DNA of 64,000 nucleotides, from assembly GCA_030770545.1 (NCBI GenBank), contig CM061094.1:3147001-3211000 (forward strand), read 5' to 3'. This stretch comes from Macropodus opercularis. Its lineage: Eukaryota > Chordata > Actinopteri > Anabantiformes > Osphronemidae. The position numbers and the translations under genes were made by a program. The number at the start of each line of letters is the position of its first letter. The stretch's first letter is position 1. A model generated the notes under the pieces. It was not told where the DNA came from, searched no databases, and saw only the letters and a list, made by a program, of their open reading frames with translations. Shown here piece after piece: positions 1 to 18,739 of this stretch.

Positions 1-2903
1 CTGTGCAATATACAATATGAGGACTGGGAAAATGATTATAGTTGGGATGTAATAATATGTGTCTTACCAGTTTGCGGTCAACACCCCCCCCGCCCTCTCC
101 TAGTTCTCAGTGACTTTCAATGTGACCAAGCCTTATGTACTTTGTCACAAAAAGCGGGTTCCTTCTTGGTGACTCTTATTGGTGAGTGTCAAATTATGAA
201 TTGATGGTGTAATATGTTAAAGAATCACTTTGAATTAAAAAAAATCTTTTGCTTCAGTCATTGTGTTGTTTGTTTGTGATTAGTTTCATTTTAAAACAGA
301 CAAAAATGTATATAATTGTTATGTTTTTAGGGGGGAAAAATGTATATAACACATCCAGGTGCAAGCCACTGTGGTACCAAAGGCTGGCCACTGCACATTC
401 ATTGTGTTTAAAAAGCTTATTTAGAAAAATGGCAGCAGTTTTGCTGTATTTTTGAACAGATTTTCATTAATTTTGTTAATTCTATTAACATTTTTTATTG
501 TGTGCTGTCCTGTACACTACAGACATGAGATGTGAACATTTCAATGAATGCTTAATTTCGTTATTTATGATAAATACAATCCAGGATTTTTTTTAATGTA
601 TTTTTTTTACACGTCTAACAAACAATTGGGGCAGTGCTAACAATGTCTTTATTTTCTCCGCTCACATTTTCTTATAAGCAAACCAAAACAGAACGTGGCC
701 ATTCAAAACCAAGGTACTGTTTTAAAGTGCAAAAATTATAGAGAACCAAAGAATGAAGCACCATGTCGAATTCAAATGTATGTTCTTAATGTAAAATGAA
801 GAATGATCAGAAATCAGGATCGCTGAAAGTCAAAAACCTGAGGAAGTTTTCCTACAACTAACATAGACCTTTACTGACATCTAGTGACAGCAACGTGGAA
901 GTCAATCTCCAGCACTGCTGGGCTACTGTAGTTGACCAAATATTTACAGTCTTAGTTTTTTAAAATATAAATGAATCCTTTTTGGGTTTAGTGGATCATT
1001 TAAAGTGAAACTAAATCTTAGATTGAGTTCTCTTGAAATCAAAAGTGTCAAAAGTCAGTGTTCATTTTACTTGCACAGGTTATCAATTTGTGGCCATATA
1101 AAAACAAGTAAAAATAAGCAATGTTTGTGATTTAACAATTCCTGACTAGGTTTATGAAAGTGTGTGGTTGAACTACTAGCTCCACCTGCCAACGTGGCCA
1201 AGTGCCTTTAGACAACCCAAAAAATGCCGTAGCAGAACCATCATCAGTGTAAAGCTGCCCAACCAACGTTTTATCCCATGAATTATCAATAAAACAAGGT
1301 GTGGGTTTTACTTGGAGACAAACTCAGCAGCTATAAGCTCAATGTAACAATTAACTGTCATAATGTTTACCTCAAACAACCTTTGTAGTTTTTTTTTTAT
1401 GATATTTCTTGTTTTTAACTAATTTAGGCTAATGTTTCACATTATACAACAAATTAACGTTAATTTGATTAAGCAAGTCACTGGACTGTAATTTTATTAC
1501 AAATGTTAGGAGGACTATTACTAAGGAATTACCCAACCTTCTAGTCCTCCCATCTATAAAACAAATCAATCTCCCCTGGGAAAATTAATGCTTTATCATG
1601 AATTGTTGGTACAACGTGTTTACCATAAATATGTTGGGTTTTCCCATAGCTCGTTTTGTGACTACTGTCAAGGAATAAGGGAATTTACAGCACATGCACA
1701 CCTCTTATGTAAATTAGATTTTAGTTACACTTACGCAAATAAGCACATTTAGATATGCACTTTGGAGTGTAGAGTATTAATATTTGCATACTGATTTTAA
1801 ACAAACTTTACTTCCACTGGTTCTAATTTGTGCATTTATAAATTTCACAATCCAATAATAATCAATTCAGCCCATTCAATGAAAGTCTTTCTTCTTTCTA
1901 CTGCATGTCAACACTTTTCTATGACTGTCACAGGTGAATGGAACCATATTGGTTGGTTTCGTTTGTGTTAGTTCTATGTGTGGCATGATTCACGCGTAAA
2001 ATAGGTGAAGGCTGCCCAGTGGTAGAGAGATTATGGTTAGTACAACTACAATGTAATAAATCTGTATGATCCCCCATGGTTTCATCCATCTAGCATGCCA
2101 CTCCATGACCAACGTAATAACAACCAATTCGAAAACAATTGTGAATAAAAACAGAGAACACAACATATGCAATGCTGAAACTGAGAAATTGTAATATTTC
2201 ATGGAAAATATTAGCTTAATTTAAATTTGATGGCAGCAATATGTCTCAAAATGACTGTAATACCAAATTTAAAACTGATGAACAACTACACCAGAGGCAT
2301 TATGAGGTTGAACTGGTTTGAGTCTAGCACTTTATCAATAACAAAGACAGCTCTACACTTTAAATGGAGTTGGATGTAATAAAGAGAGAAGTGCTTTGAC
2401 TGATCATCTGCTCTGATCATTATGAAAACTCACCATTCCCTTGGTTGAGAATGAACCTCAGCTCTTCATTCCGATCGACAGAAACAATTAAAGAAAAAAA
2501 CAATTCTGTGAGAGAGAATTGCCCCAGAGAGCACAGAGCAAATGGTTAACATGCAGCATAACACCATGAGGTAAAGAAAGAAGGCAAGGCTAAGAGTTCC
2601 CACATCACAGGGGACGTTCTGGCATCTTATCAGGTTGCCACCTACTGTGCCTTTGATTTGAGGTTTTCTTGGACAAGACCCCGAGATGGACACAGATTAT
2701 GCTGGAGAGATTATATCTCATGTGGAGAGAGCCCCGTAACTTTGACTTAAAGCGAGAAGGTAATAGGTTTATGCAGTGGCGGTGAAGGAGATGAGCAGAA
2801 TGTTTTGATAATTGAAAGCTGTCATTTACTTGTAACATTCACTTCACAGAGATTTTAGTTGTGTAAATTAGGAACGTTTATTCATCAGTAATAAAGGAAA
2901 ATA
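1..2903. other. Upstream intergenic DNA, no gene seen
   Basis: AT-rich sequence with only short, compositionally ordinary open frames (under 80 codons) that match no family I recognise. I see no splice-flanked exon, RNA gene or transposon end. It could contain the distant 3' end of a neighbouring gene or regulatory DNA for the downstream gene, but nothing in the sequence shows that. Confidence 0.5.
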
Positions 2904-3963
2904 ATTCAATTCAATTCAACTTTATTTATATAGCGCCAATTCACAACATCAGTTATCTCACGGCACATTACAAGTAAAGTTTAAGACCATACGCAACTAA
3001 ACCCAACAATTCCCACATAAAGCAAGCTTTTAATTGTAGCCAATCGATAAATTGTACATTTAAATAGCAACAGTGGAGGAAAAACTCCCTCTCTAACGAG
3101 GAAGAAACCTCCAGCAGACCCAGGCTCAGTGTGGGCGGCCATCTGCCTTGACCGGTTGGGGTGAGGGGATAGAGAAGAGAGAAAAGAACACAACCACAAC
3201 AACAAAACAAGCAGCAACAGAACACAGACGGGATGGTTGGACCAGCAACTGAACACTGGACACACACGACTCTGAGTCTGACGATACCTGTAGATGAAGC
3301 ACAACTAGGAGAGAAAAGGGACAAAGTTAGTCACATGTGAACATGGAGGCATGTTAGTGGATAGAAGAGACCAAAAAGAGCTCAGTGAATGAAGGACGTC
3401 CCCCAGCATCTAAGTCTATAGCAGCTTAACTAAGAGATGGATCAAAGTGACCAGAACCATCTCTAACTATACGCTTTGTCAAAAAGAAAGGTTTTAGGCC
3501 TAGTTTTAAAACTAGAGAGGGTGTCTGCTTCTCAAACCTGAACTAGAAGCTGGTTCCATAGGAGAGGAGCTTGGTAGCTAAATGCTCTGCCTCCTATTCT
3601 ACTTTTAGAAACTCTAGGAATCACAAGCAGACCAGCGCTCTGAGAACGAAGCGTTCTGTTGGGAGCATAAGGAGCCATGAGGTCTTTAAGATAAGATGGA
3701 GCTTTATTATGAAGAGCTTTGTAGGTGAGGAGAAGAATTTTGAATTCTATCCTAGATTTGACAGGAAGCCAATGCAGAGAAGCTAATGTAGGAGAAATGT
3801 GATCTCTCTTCCTAAGTCCAGTCAGACTCTGGCTGCAGCATTTTGAATTAACTGGAGGCTTTTTAAAGAGTTACTGGGACAACCTATGAGCAGGGAGTTA
3901 TAGTCCAGCCTAGAGGTAACAAATGCATGGATTAATGTTTCAGCAAATAAGAACAACCCTTCA
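2904..3963 (+). repeat. Teleost interspersed repeat, long copy
   Basis: Starts with an ATTCA-rich run and a 'TTTATTTATATAGCGCC' motif. It continues through blocks that I recognise as recurring in many fish genomes, such as 'GGAAGAAACCTCCAGCAGAC', 'GTGTGGGCGGCCATCTGCC' and 'GGTTTTAGGCCTAGTTTTAA'. The repeat class is not clear to me, as I see no intact coding region or terminal repeats. Shorter diverged copies of its first part lie at about 12090-12272 and 57283-57390 in the same orientation. The open frames inside it have no protein-like features and are not treated as genes. Confidence 0.75.
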
Positions 3964-4229
3964 TTTTCTTCAACCAGGCTGAGAAGGAGCCAATACCCTA
4001 TTTAATATTTAATATCAACAATCAATCAAATCATATCAATTTTCTAAAATAAATCATAACCATGAGAGAAAAAAAATCTAATATTCCCTCCCACTAGCAC
4101 AGATGGTTTGGGTTGTACCACCGCTTTAGATTTGTGTGTAGACCTCTTCTTCTCTGTAGATGATGCTCATCTAAACCACCTACATGTCTCTTAGTCAATT
4201 ACGGTGGGAAATTACACATATTTGTCTTC

Positions 4230-4576
4230 ACCTGACATCTGACTCCTGAAGCTCGCATAGAGCCATTTTTACCTAGCCTGGCTTTTATTTTGGCAGCGCC
4301 AGTTGTTTTCCGGTATCGTAGCCGCGCGTTGACGCAGCTGGCAGCAGAGATTGAGAGTCTAGCGGTCGCGGCGAGGATCGGACACGCAGAACCAGACACA
4401 GCGAGCAACGCAACGGAAAACCTCCAGCGGTTTGTTTTCTTCGTCGACCCTGCAACCGTTGGCAGGCTCATGGAGAGCGGCGCCCTGCTGATCCGCACCG
4501 GGGGCGCGTTGATCGGATGCCTTTCACCACAGCAGCGCCGTTAGATGTTTTCCATTAAGGATTAATTGGCTGACCA
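4230..4576 (+). promoter_or_regulatory. CpG-rich promoter and 5' leader of the KIAA1549L-like gene
   Basis: GC and CpG content rise sharply against the AT-rich flanks from about 4.23 kb. The sequence contains runs such as 'GTAGCCGCGCGTTGACGCAG' and 'GAGAGCGGCGCCCTGCTG'. The CpG-rich stretch continues through exon 1 to about 4.84 kb, and a second CpG peak lies at about 5.22-5.29 kb inside intron 1. This is the usual picture of a vertebrate CpG-island promoter with dispersed start sites. I see no convincing TATA box, and the transcription start cannot be placed from the sequence alone. Confidence 0.6.
4290..4544 (+). other. Possible upstream ORF in the 5' leader (84 codons)
   Basis: An ATG-initiated frame of 84 codons (starting MAAPVVFRYR) ends 32 bases before the main start codon, in a different frame. 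If transcription begins upstream of 4290, it would lie in the leader and could reduce translation of the main frame. The peptide matches nothing I recognise. CpG-rich DNA often has long chance frames, so this is weakly supported as a functional uORF. Confidence 0.25.
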
Positions 4577-4838
4577 ATGGCTCCCAAACATGCACTCTTC
4601 TCCGGCAGCGGCAGCGGCAGCGGCAGCAGTGGCCCCGAGGTCGGGGGGTTAAACGGCAAAGAAGAGCCCTGCTGCTGCTTCTTTCCGACGGCATGGATCA
4701 TGGACGCAGGGATGGTGGCCGCTTGCTTTCCGAGGAACAGGACGAGGACGCGGACTCGGAGCAGGATGCCGGACCGGTGGTTTGTGACCATCGTTGCGGT
4801 GCTGATGCTGATGACACAGGGCTCCTTGGCCAGTAGAG
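4577..4838 (+). CDS. kiaa1549l: KIAA1549L-like exon 1: start codon and signal segment
   Basis: This exon encodes 87 residues plus one base (phase 1 at the donor GTAAGG, 4839). The first ATG has a fair context (ccaATGg). Residues 8-18 are a Gly-Ser run from a GGCAGC repeat, followed by a Cys cluster (CCC at 32-34) and an Arg-Thr run (RNRTRTRTRSR). The hydrophobic core 'WFVTIVAVLMLMTQGSLA' at about residues 68-85 has the form of a signal peptide and sits directly after Met64 (4766). The n-region from Met1 would be unusually long, so Met64, or Met42 at 4700, may be used instead. The final G joins CT of exon 2 to make Ala, which restores the frame. Confidence 0.75.
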
Positions 4839-7635
4839 GTAAGGCACCTATTCTGGGCTTTACACGACTGTAACAGGTTCAATGTAATGTTAGCTCATTT
4901 ATAATCGTAGGGAAAGACAAACACAACATGACCGGACTGAGTGAGTCCAATTTCAATGTCAGTGACTTGATTTATTCCAGTATCACAGAGACAAGATAAA
5001 TGTATTCGAGACTTTATGACATTATAGCAGATCTGGCAACATAAATAAACACCAGTAAATCCAAGCGCTTTGTTCTCCTGGAATATGGAAATCATTTCAA
5101 TGCGTCTGGAGCTGTTGGGCGCTTTGTTGTTGTCACAGTCTTCATTTGAATATGAATTTAAGTTTATTAGTGTGACTGCATTTCATATGTTTAGCTTGTA
5201 GGCCATTCAAACATATGTGCGATCACCCAGACCGCAGGACTGCGCTGCGCCGCAGCGACGCGCCGGCCAGTGCGCTTCCCTTTGAATGAACGCGAAACTT
5301 TTTATCCCTCCATGTCGCCTTGAGCCCAGGGTCGTCAACTTCGAGCAGCATCCTCAAGGGGCCTTTCATAATCGACACAGATAAATAATTTATAGTACAG
5401 CTCTTAAAGAGGACCGGTAATTATGTAATGTATGGCTTTGTAGTTGTGTTTACATAACGCGTAAAACCCGTTTATCACTTTAATATGATTTTTGGCATTG
5501 TTGTGTGGTGAATTTACGTCCTTTATAGGAGACATAGTTTAAAAACGACACACGTTCCATAATACTTTAATGTCTTAGAGCAGAAGGTTCCGACAGCCTC
5601 GTTCCCTACAATAACAGGTTCGTTTCTTTTTGACGATTCTTCTTTGCACTCTGGTTGATTATATCCTTATACAATTTGTTAAGGAAATAATGAAGAGTGA
5701 TGCATAATAGAATTTTGTCATGAAGCGGCACATGCGTATTATAATAAAGAAATGTATTGAATCCAAATGTGCCAAATTGTTCACCTTCACAAGTGGAAGT
5801 TAAAGAGTCAATTCTCTCAAATGGAAACATCTTAAGGCTACCTGACCATGTTTGGTTTGAACTCTCAGACAGTCTATTCAGACTAGATGTCAGCCTTTTA
5901 CACCTTGGCCACTGGCAGCATTCAAAGTCTAAATGTCAAATGTCTCTGTCCAGGAACAATGAGTCCGTTTTACAGACAACTGTAGAAAACAGTCCAATAC
6001 AGATTTTCCTTATCTCAAAATTAAACACAACACAAATAAAAATGGCATTTTTACTTTAAATACACTTCTGCATCTTTTGAAATGCCCTGACATTATATTT
6101 CATACCAAATTAATATTATTTATGTTTATGTTATGATTATTTATCTGACCTGATATGTGTGTGTATAGCCACAAAATCATTGTCCTAGAAATTCATAAAT
6201 GAATTGTTTTATTTACACGTCATCACGTGTCTGTCATCTGTTTGTTGAGCAAATGTCTGTTCTGTTCTGCTGATTTATATTTTGAACATTGTTTAAGTGG
6301 CTGAGAGACTCGACTAAATATTCAGAAGACAACTTTCTTCACCTAAGGGGAAATAATATTCTGTCTTATAGCCTTTTTCTTTAGCCTAATGCAGTAAGAA
6401 CGAGTTTATTAAATACAGCTTCCTTGTAAATTTGAGAATGGATCCAGAAAATGGAGAATATTGCCAAAGTATTTAGAAAAAAGACACTTTGTCTGCCAAG
6501 CTTTCCCAGTTAAGGCTCAGCAAATCGCCCACTCGCTCTCCACGTTCCCTCTTTTATATCGTGCTGCTGTGCAGCTTAAGAGCCGATTTGACTTTCTCTC
6601 TCTTACCTGGTTACTCAGTCATTGAACTGCTTCAGGTCTTTTGGTGAGAAAACATTCCTATTGTATTTTTGTATTCTCCTTCTTCATATAACCAAAAAAG
6701 GGTTTGGGGTATGATCTTTAGCTGGTGCTAGTGAGAACTGCGTCGTGAGAATATACATGTGAGCGTTTGTGTCTCAGGGAACATATAGTACATATTGTTG
6801 TGTAGCTGTCCTCTTTAATAGGTCTTCAGAGATCTTCATCCTCACTCAGTAGCAGAGATCCATCGGTCTGTGTTACCATGGGAACATTGCAGCAAGTACT
6901 TCTCTCACTGTGTGTCTGTGTTTGTCAGTCAGGGATTGAAATAACATCTGAGTAAGTGCCAGGTTAGAGTCTGCTGCTTAATAATCAGCGTCAGATGACA
7001 CACCAGCGGCGTAACGTTCTCTGAAGCTCTGGGAGAGTCGTGGGGTGTGGGGTTCAAGCTGATGCCAGACCTCTTGCTTCACGCTGGTGAGCATCCAGTA
7101 TTCTGGTCATTTCCGACTTCCTCACACACATTGTGTATAAGAGCTTTGTCCTCGACTTTATCAATCGCGATGAAACAGACCAGGTCAATGTGACTGGATT
7201 TTTAATGTATCAGTGGTGTCCAGAGAGATTTGGGAAAAGGGAATTTAAAGATGCTCGACTACATCTAGTGACTAAAACCTAAAGAAAAATAAACTTAACT
7301 AAGTGGAAATATTCTTCAGTCACAGAGAGAGAAACAGCAGAGCAGCCACTCATACTGTTTAACCCTCACACATTAAAGAAGCAAATGTATCTAAGTAAGA
7401 TTTATTTTACAGATCAATACAGTGAGTTGTGGTACTAAAACAGTGCATTACTGCATAGAAACTACTTTTGTTTCCCTTCTGTGTTTTTAATTTAAAGCTG
7501 CTTTATAGTAAGTGCTCTATAGACGAGACACCTCTGCACTCAGCATGCTTCTCTCTTACGAACTCAAGCAGTTCCACAGCGGCTACAAAAGCTGGCTCAG
7601 AACTGGATTTCTACAAGAAAGAAATGATGGTCCAC
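4839..7635 (+). other. Intron 1, first part
   Basis: Begins with a consensus donor (GTAAGG). A CpG-rich patch at about 5220-5290 may belong to the promoter region. The rest is AT-rich with no exon-like or transposon-like sequence that I can support, apart from the X-box-like site at 6872-6885. Confidence 0.6.
6872..6885. promoter_or_regulatory. X-box-like RFX site in intron 1
   Basis: The 14-mer GTTACCATGGGAAC fits the imperfect-palindrome X-box bound by RFX factors (GTTNCC, AT, GGNAAC) at every constrained position. RFX factors drive many cilia and neuronal genes. Binding here is inference only. Confidence 0.45.
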
Positions 7636-8810
7636 CAACCCAAACCAAACCAAACCGACCTGACTCTAACCGAACCAAACCAAACCAAACCGACCTGACT
7701 CTAACCGAACCAAACCAAACCAAACCGACCTGACTCTAACCAAACCAACCGAAACCAAACCGACCTGACTCTAACCAAACCAACCCAAACCAAACCGACC
7801 CAAACCAAACCGACCTGACTCTAACCAAACCAAACCAACCCAAACCAAACCAAACCAAACCAACCCAAACCAAACCAACCCAAACCAAACCGACCTGACT
7901 CTAACCAAACCAAACCAACCCAAACCAAACCAAACCAAACCAAACCGACCTGACTCTAACCAAACCAAACCGACCTGACTCTAACCAAACCAAACCGACC
8001 TGACTCTAACCGAACCAAACCAAACCAAACCGACCTGACTCTAACCAAACCAACCCAAACCGACCTGACTCTAACCAAACCAACCCAAACCAAACCAACC
8101 GAAACCAAACCGACCTGACTCTAACCAAACCAACCCAAACCAAACCAACCCAACCCAACCCAAACCAAACCAAACCGACCTGACTCTAACCAAACCAAAC
8201 CGACCTGACTCTAACCAAACCAAACCGACCTGACTCTAACCGAACCAAACCAAACCAAACCGACCTGACTCTAACCGAACCAAACCAAACCAAACCGACC
8301 TGACTCTAACCAAACCAACCCAAACCAAACCGACCTGACTCTAACCAAACCAACCCAAACCAAACCAACCCAAACCAAACCGACCTGACTCTAACCAAAC
8401 CAAACCAACCCAAACCAAACCAAACCAAACCAAACCAAACCAAACCAAACCAAACCAAACCGACCTGACTCTAACCAAACCAAACCGACCTGACTCTAAC
8501 CAAACCAAACCGACCTGACTCTAACCGAACCAAACCAAACCAAACCGACCTGACTCTAACCAAACCAACCGAAACCAAACCGACCTGACTCTAACCAAAC
8601 CAACCCAAACCAACCCAAACCAAACCGACCTGACTCTAACCAAACCAAACCAACCCAAACCAAACCAACCCAAACCAAACCGACCTGACTCTAACCAAAC
8701 CAAATCAAACCAAACCAAACTGACCTGACTCTAACCTAACCAAACCAAACCAAATCAAACCAAACCAAACCGACCTGACTCTAACCAAACCAAACCAAAC
8801 CAAACCAAAC
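7636..8810. repeat. Minisatellite of CAAAC pentamers with a 15-bp insert unit
   Basis: About 1.17 kb made only of 5-mers (mainly CAAAC, with CAACC and CGAAC variants) and about 28 copies of the 15-mer CGACCTGACTCTAAC. The number of pentamers between 15-mers varies. The whole array stays in one 5-bp register from end to end, so length changes have been multiples of five. The complementary strand is GGTTT-rich. Long open frames inside it, rich in Trp-Phe-Gly-Leu-Val, arise from the lack of stop codons in the repeat and are not genes. Confidence 0.95.
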
Positions 8811-11705
8811 GAAAAAACAATCAATTTACTTCATAAACTAACACACTGCTTAAACTAACACAGTGAACTATTTACCTGGCAAGTTAGAAGATATGATTCT
8901 CACACGATCCAATGTGTAAGAATTACACAGAATTACATTGTAGAACTCTGTCACCTAATATGACATCTCAGAGACACAGTTTTGTTGTTTTAATTTGAAA
9001 ATCCAGCCTCATTCACTATTCTGTGTTTAGAGGAATATGAAAGGGAAAAAAACAAAACAAAACAATTTCTGCCTAACATGGACAGCAGCCAGAATCTGAA
9101 TGTCCCACTGTGTGTGTTGTCTGGCAACCTAGACAGGAGTGCTATGAATTTAACGGCTGACTAAAAAGTCAATGATAAATCTTTTACTGGTCATCAGTCA
9201 TCAGTGCTGCCAATTAAAATGATCAATTGTGCTGATTAAGTACAGTAAAACCTGGCTCCCATCTGTGCCCAGTGGAGGTTTTGGCTGAGGCTCAGACCTC
9301 TGAGAGTAGACGATCGCATCACATTAAAAGTTTAGTGTCCGTGCATCGCAAGGAAACGTTGTGCTGCTTGTCATGCAGGAGAAAAGCTGTGTTCGGTCTC
9401 GTCTTGCCTGTCTGTACGAGGAGAAATGAAAGCAAGATAAAGGGAGCAGACGATCAGGCAGATTTAGCTGCGCACTGAGGTTGAATTTAAATGTGATGGT
9501 GATACAAAAATACAGACGGGTGCAGAAGGTGAGGTGGTGTTTTATGCGCGCTAGCACCCCACATCCATAGATTCACACCTGTTACCTCGCAATGTGAACT
9601 TGATGAGAAACAGGACATTCAGGGCTGGTAAACTGTGAAAGCTGATTTGAAAACAAAACTGCCAAACGGTGACACGACTGGTGACAAATCTGGGGATGCA
9701 TTCAAATACAAGACAAAAAACAAACCTACAGACCAAACTTACAAAATCTTCAACTATATGTGAATGGAGAATGACTTTGAGTGTATTCTCCTTTCATGTG
9801 TCAGTTCTTAGAAGCAGTTTTACTCATAATTGTGGCGAATTCACGACGCACTTAAGCGCCGAGCTCATGTTAAATGCATGCGGGCCGTCAGATGCGGTAC
9901 CTCTGGAAACCCTGATGGCGGCTGACAGATGAGAGCGCTTGTTCTGTTACAACCTGCTTTATTAGATGTCAGCTACTTGGCACCTTAAGGAGTCGTGCTC
10001 ACACACAGTCGCTCAGTTCGCCGGTACAGGAGCTCAGACAACTTAAACGAATGGCAGCGCTGTGTTCTCTTCAGCATGCGAGTGAATAACAGTTTCAGGA
10101 TGTAACCCGAAAGGTTCCCGATGCCACAGTTCACTTCTGCTCAATTTATTCTGTGTCAAGGCATGCCTCCTAGGATGTTTAGAAGCAAGCACTGGAAAAT
10201 AAAGCTCAGTGCTGTGGCAAGTTTGGTCAAAGTTAAGTGATGCCTTTCAGTTTAGCTGTGCAAATACACAACGTTACGCAATGTTTTTATTTTCAAATGT
10301 AATCGACAAGATGCACATTGTGTTTGTGTGCTTACTTAGTCTTCACATTTAGTGTCAGGACATTATTAGAAATGTTCTGAACGTTAAGTCCGCTTCCACA
10401 TATGTAAAGTGTAAATGTTCCATTAATGAGACTAATCAGGCAAGTTGTTTAATCAGTATGAAAACCAACAGCGCACTGATCTTGCTTCATGGGGCTTGTA
10501 AGATGTGGAAGCCAGTTCCCACGGAAATGTTGGCGTTTGTGAAAACAAACCTGATTTCTGTTTGAAGAGCTAACGTGATCAGAGGTGTGGACGCACATCT
10601 ACAGCACACGAATCGATCCGAGGCCAAAGATCCTGCATGTAGTCTCAGAAGCAGGAGGAAGCTGAGGGGGTTGGGGGGTTGGGGGGTTCCACTGCATCAC
10701 CCCAGCACATGTTCTCGGCATTAAAGCAGCAGCGGCTCGTTTTGCATCACTCTGCTCGGCTGCGCTATGCACTGCACGCTCTGATTCGGCGCCGTTTGTG
10801 CCCCTCACACGGACAAAAGAAGAACCAGGAATAGGATGGAATTCAGGCTTTTTGCATGTGTTGTAGATGTAAATTATAATCATGAGATTACTGGGAAACT
10901 GGTGGTTGAGTGTAAATGGAATGATTTCTGTTAGTAAAAACACATGTGTCTTACAACGATGATGTCACAATAAAACGTTCACATTATGACAACCATATAA
11001 TTGTTTTTATAGTATTATCAGTTCACTTTTCATCTCTTCTCTTTTTATTACACTTCTGTAGCTAAGAGACCCCACAGCAGGTCTGTCCTGTTAAGTTAAA
11101 CGTCCGTACTCAGCGAGTGTTTGACTCACTGTTGCCAGGCAGAAATACAGAAGCAGCTTCATTATATAAAGAAGAGAAACTGCAATGATTTGATTAACAC
11201 GACTGTGTCTGAGTGACAGCTGAAGACCCGTTGTTTCTTAATGGCGCCCAAACTAAGCATCTCGTGTGTGTTTGAGTGGGGAGCATTCAAAGAGGCTTGA
11301 AGTCACAGAGAGAGCGATGGAGCGAGAGGTTTAATGTGCACATCGTAAATATTTCCCCAGCTTAAAGTATACATTAAATACATTACGCGTGGCAGGACCC
11401 AGTGACAAATCATATGAGGTAGGCTGAGGCTCTGCTGGATAAATAGAGTTTACAATCCTCATTAGCCACACTCTGTGTATTAATAATCTGTCAGGGCCCT
11501 GTGTTTACATGTGCCCGTGTGTTTTAGGAAGGTTAATTTTGTGTCATGTGAGAAGTGATTTGATATGAAGACACCCTTTATGTAATAACTGTCATGTTTA
11601 AATCTCATTGGTAGGTGCTCACCATGTAGAGCAGCTGCTGGTGTCATAGTAAATGTGTATGGCGTACAGTGAAAGAAAACTTACCTGTACTGACATGTAG
11701 CAGTG
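8811..11705 (+). other. Intron 1, part after the minisatellite
   Basis: No exon with matching phase, no RNA gene and no recognisable transposon end. Short frames here have ordinary composition and no family resemblance. A G-rich run (two GGTTGGGG-type blocks) lies at about 10659-10687. Confidence 0.5.
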
Positions 11706-11706
11706 G

Positions 11707-11772
<66 letters not shown>
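11706..11772. repeat. Compound (TA)n(CA)n microsatellite
   Basis: A run of TA dinucleotides passes directly into a run of CA dinucleotides and ends at the left edge of the Tc1-like MITE. Compound tracts like this often vary in length. Confidence 0.95.
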
Positions 11773-11776
<4 letters not shown>

Positions 11777-11779
<3 letters not shown>

Positions 11780-12008
11780 TGCTAAAATAAAATAAAGGGA
11801 ACACTTAAACAACCCAGTGTAACTCCAAGTCAATCACACTTCTGTAAAATCAAACTGTCCACTTAGGAAGCAACACTGACTGACAATCACTTTCACATGC
11901 TGTTGTGCAAATTGAATAGACAACAGGTGGAAATTATAGGCAATTATTTCATTCATCCAGATCTAGGATGTGTTATTCTCAGTGTTCCCTTTATTTTTTT
12001 GAGCAGTA
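11777..12008. mobile_element. Tc1/mariner-like MITE with terminal inverted repeats
   Basis: Element of about 232 bp with near-perfect terminal inverted repeats of about 28 bp. The left end (11778-11805) reads ACTGCTAAAATAAAATAAAG then GGAACACT. The reverse complement of the right end (11981-12008) reads TACTGCTCAAAAAAATAAAG then GGAACACT. TA dinucleotides flank both sides, as expected for TA-target insertion by the Tc1/mariner superfamily. There is no transposase frame, so it is non-autonomous. I recognise these ends as those of a very common teleost repeat. Confidence 0.85.
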
Positions 12009-12089
12009 TATAATAAGGCGCTTCAGAAGTGAGTGTATAATATTAAGAAGAAGAACATTATTATACAGATAATAATAAAATAATTATAC

Positions 12090-12272
12090 AGTAAACCCAA
12101 CAAAATGCCATTGGAGAAGCACTGGGCAACAGGTGGAGGAAGATATACTCCTTTGGAAGAAACGTCCACCAGAATCAGGCTCGGGGTTGGTAGCCATCTT
12201 ATCTGCTTCGTCCGGGTATGGTGAGGCATCGAGAGGACAGAAAAGAACAACAAAGCAAAACACAGGAGAAAC
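12090..12272 (+). repeat. Diverged fragment of the 2904-3963 interspersed repeat
   Basis: The order of blocks matches the long copy: 'AAACCCAACAAAATGCC', a central 'GGAAGAAACGTCCACCAGAA', 'AGCCATCTTATCTGC' and 'GGTGAGGCATCGAGAGGACA'. They carry many substitutions, so this is an older, truncated copy in the same orientation, adjacent to the MITE. Confidence 0.6.

Positions 12273-18739
<6,467 letters not shown>

Noticed and set aside
7468..8718. Open frames of Trp-Phe-Gly-Leu-Val or Thr-Lys-Pro-Asn repeats
   Set aside because: They lie in the pentamer minisatellite, which simply lacks stop codons in these frames.
7636..8810. Interstitial telomere array
   Set aside because: The units contain CTAACC-like words but no (TTAGGG)n or (CCCTAA)n. 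The period and sequence differ.
7636..8810. CRISPR array
   Set aside because: There are no unique spacers between repeats. The spacers are themselves simple pentamer repeats, and the genome is vertebrate.
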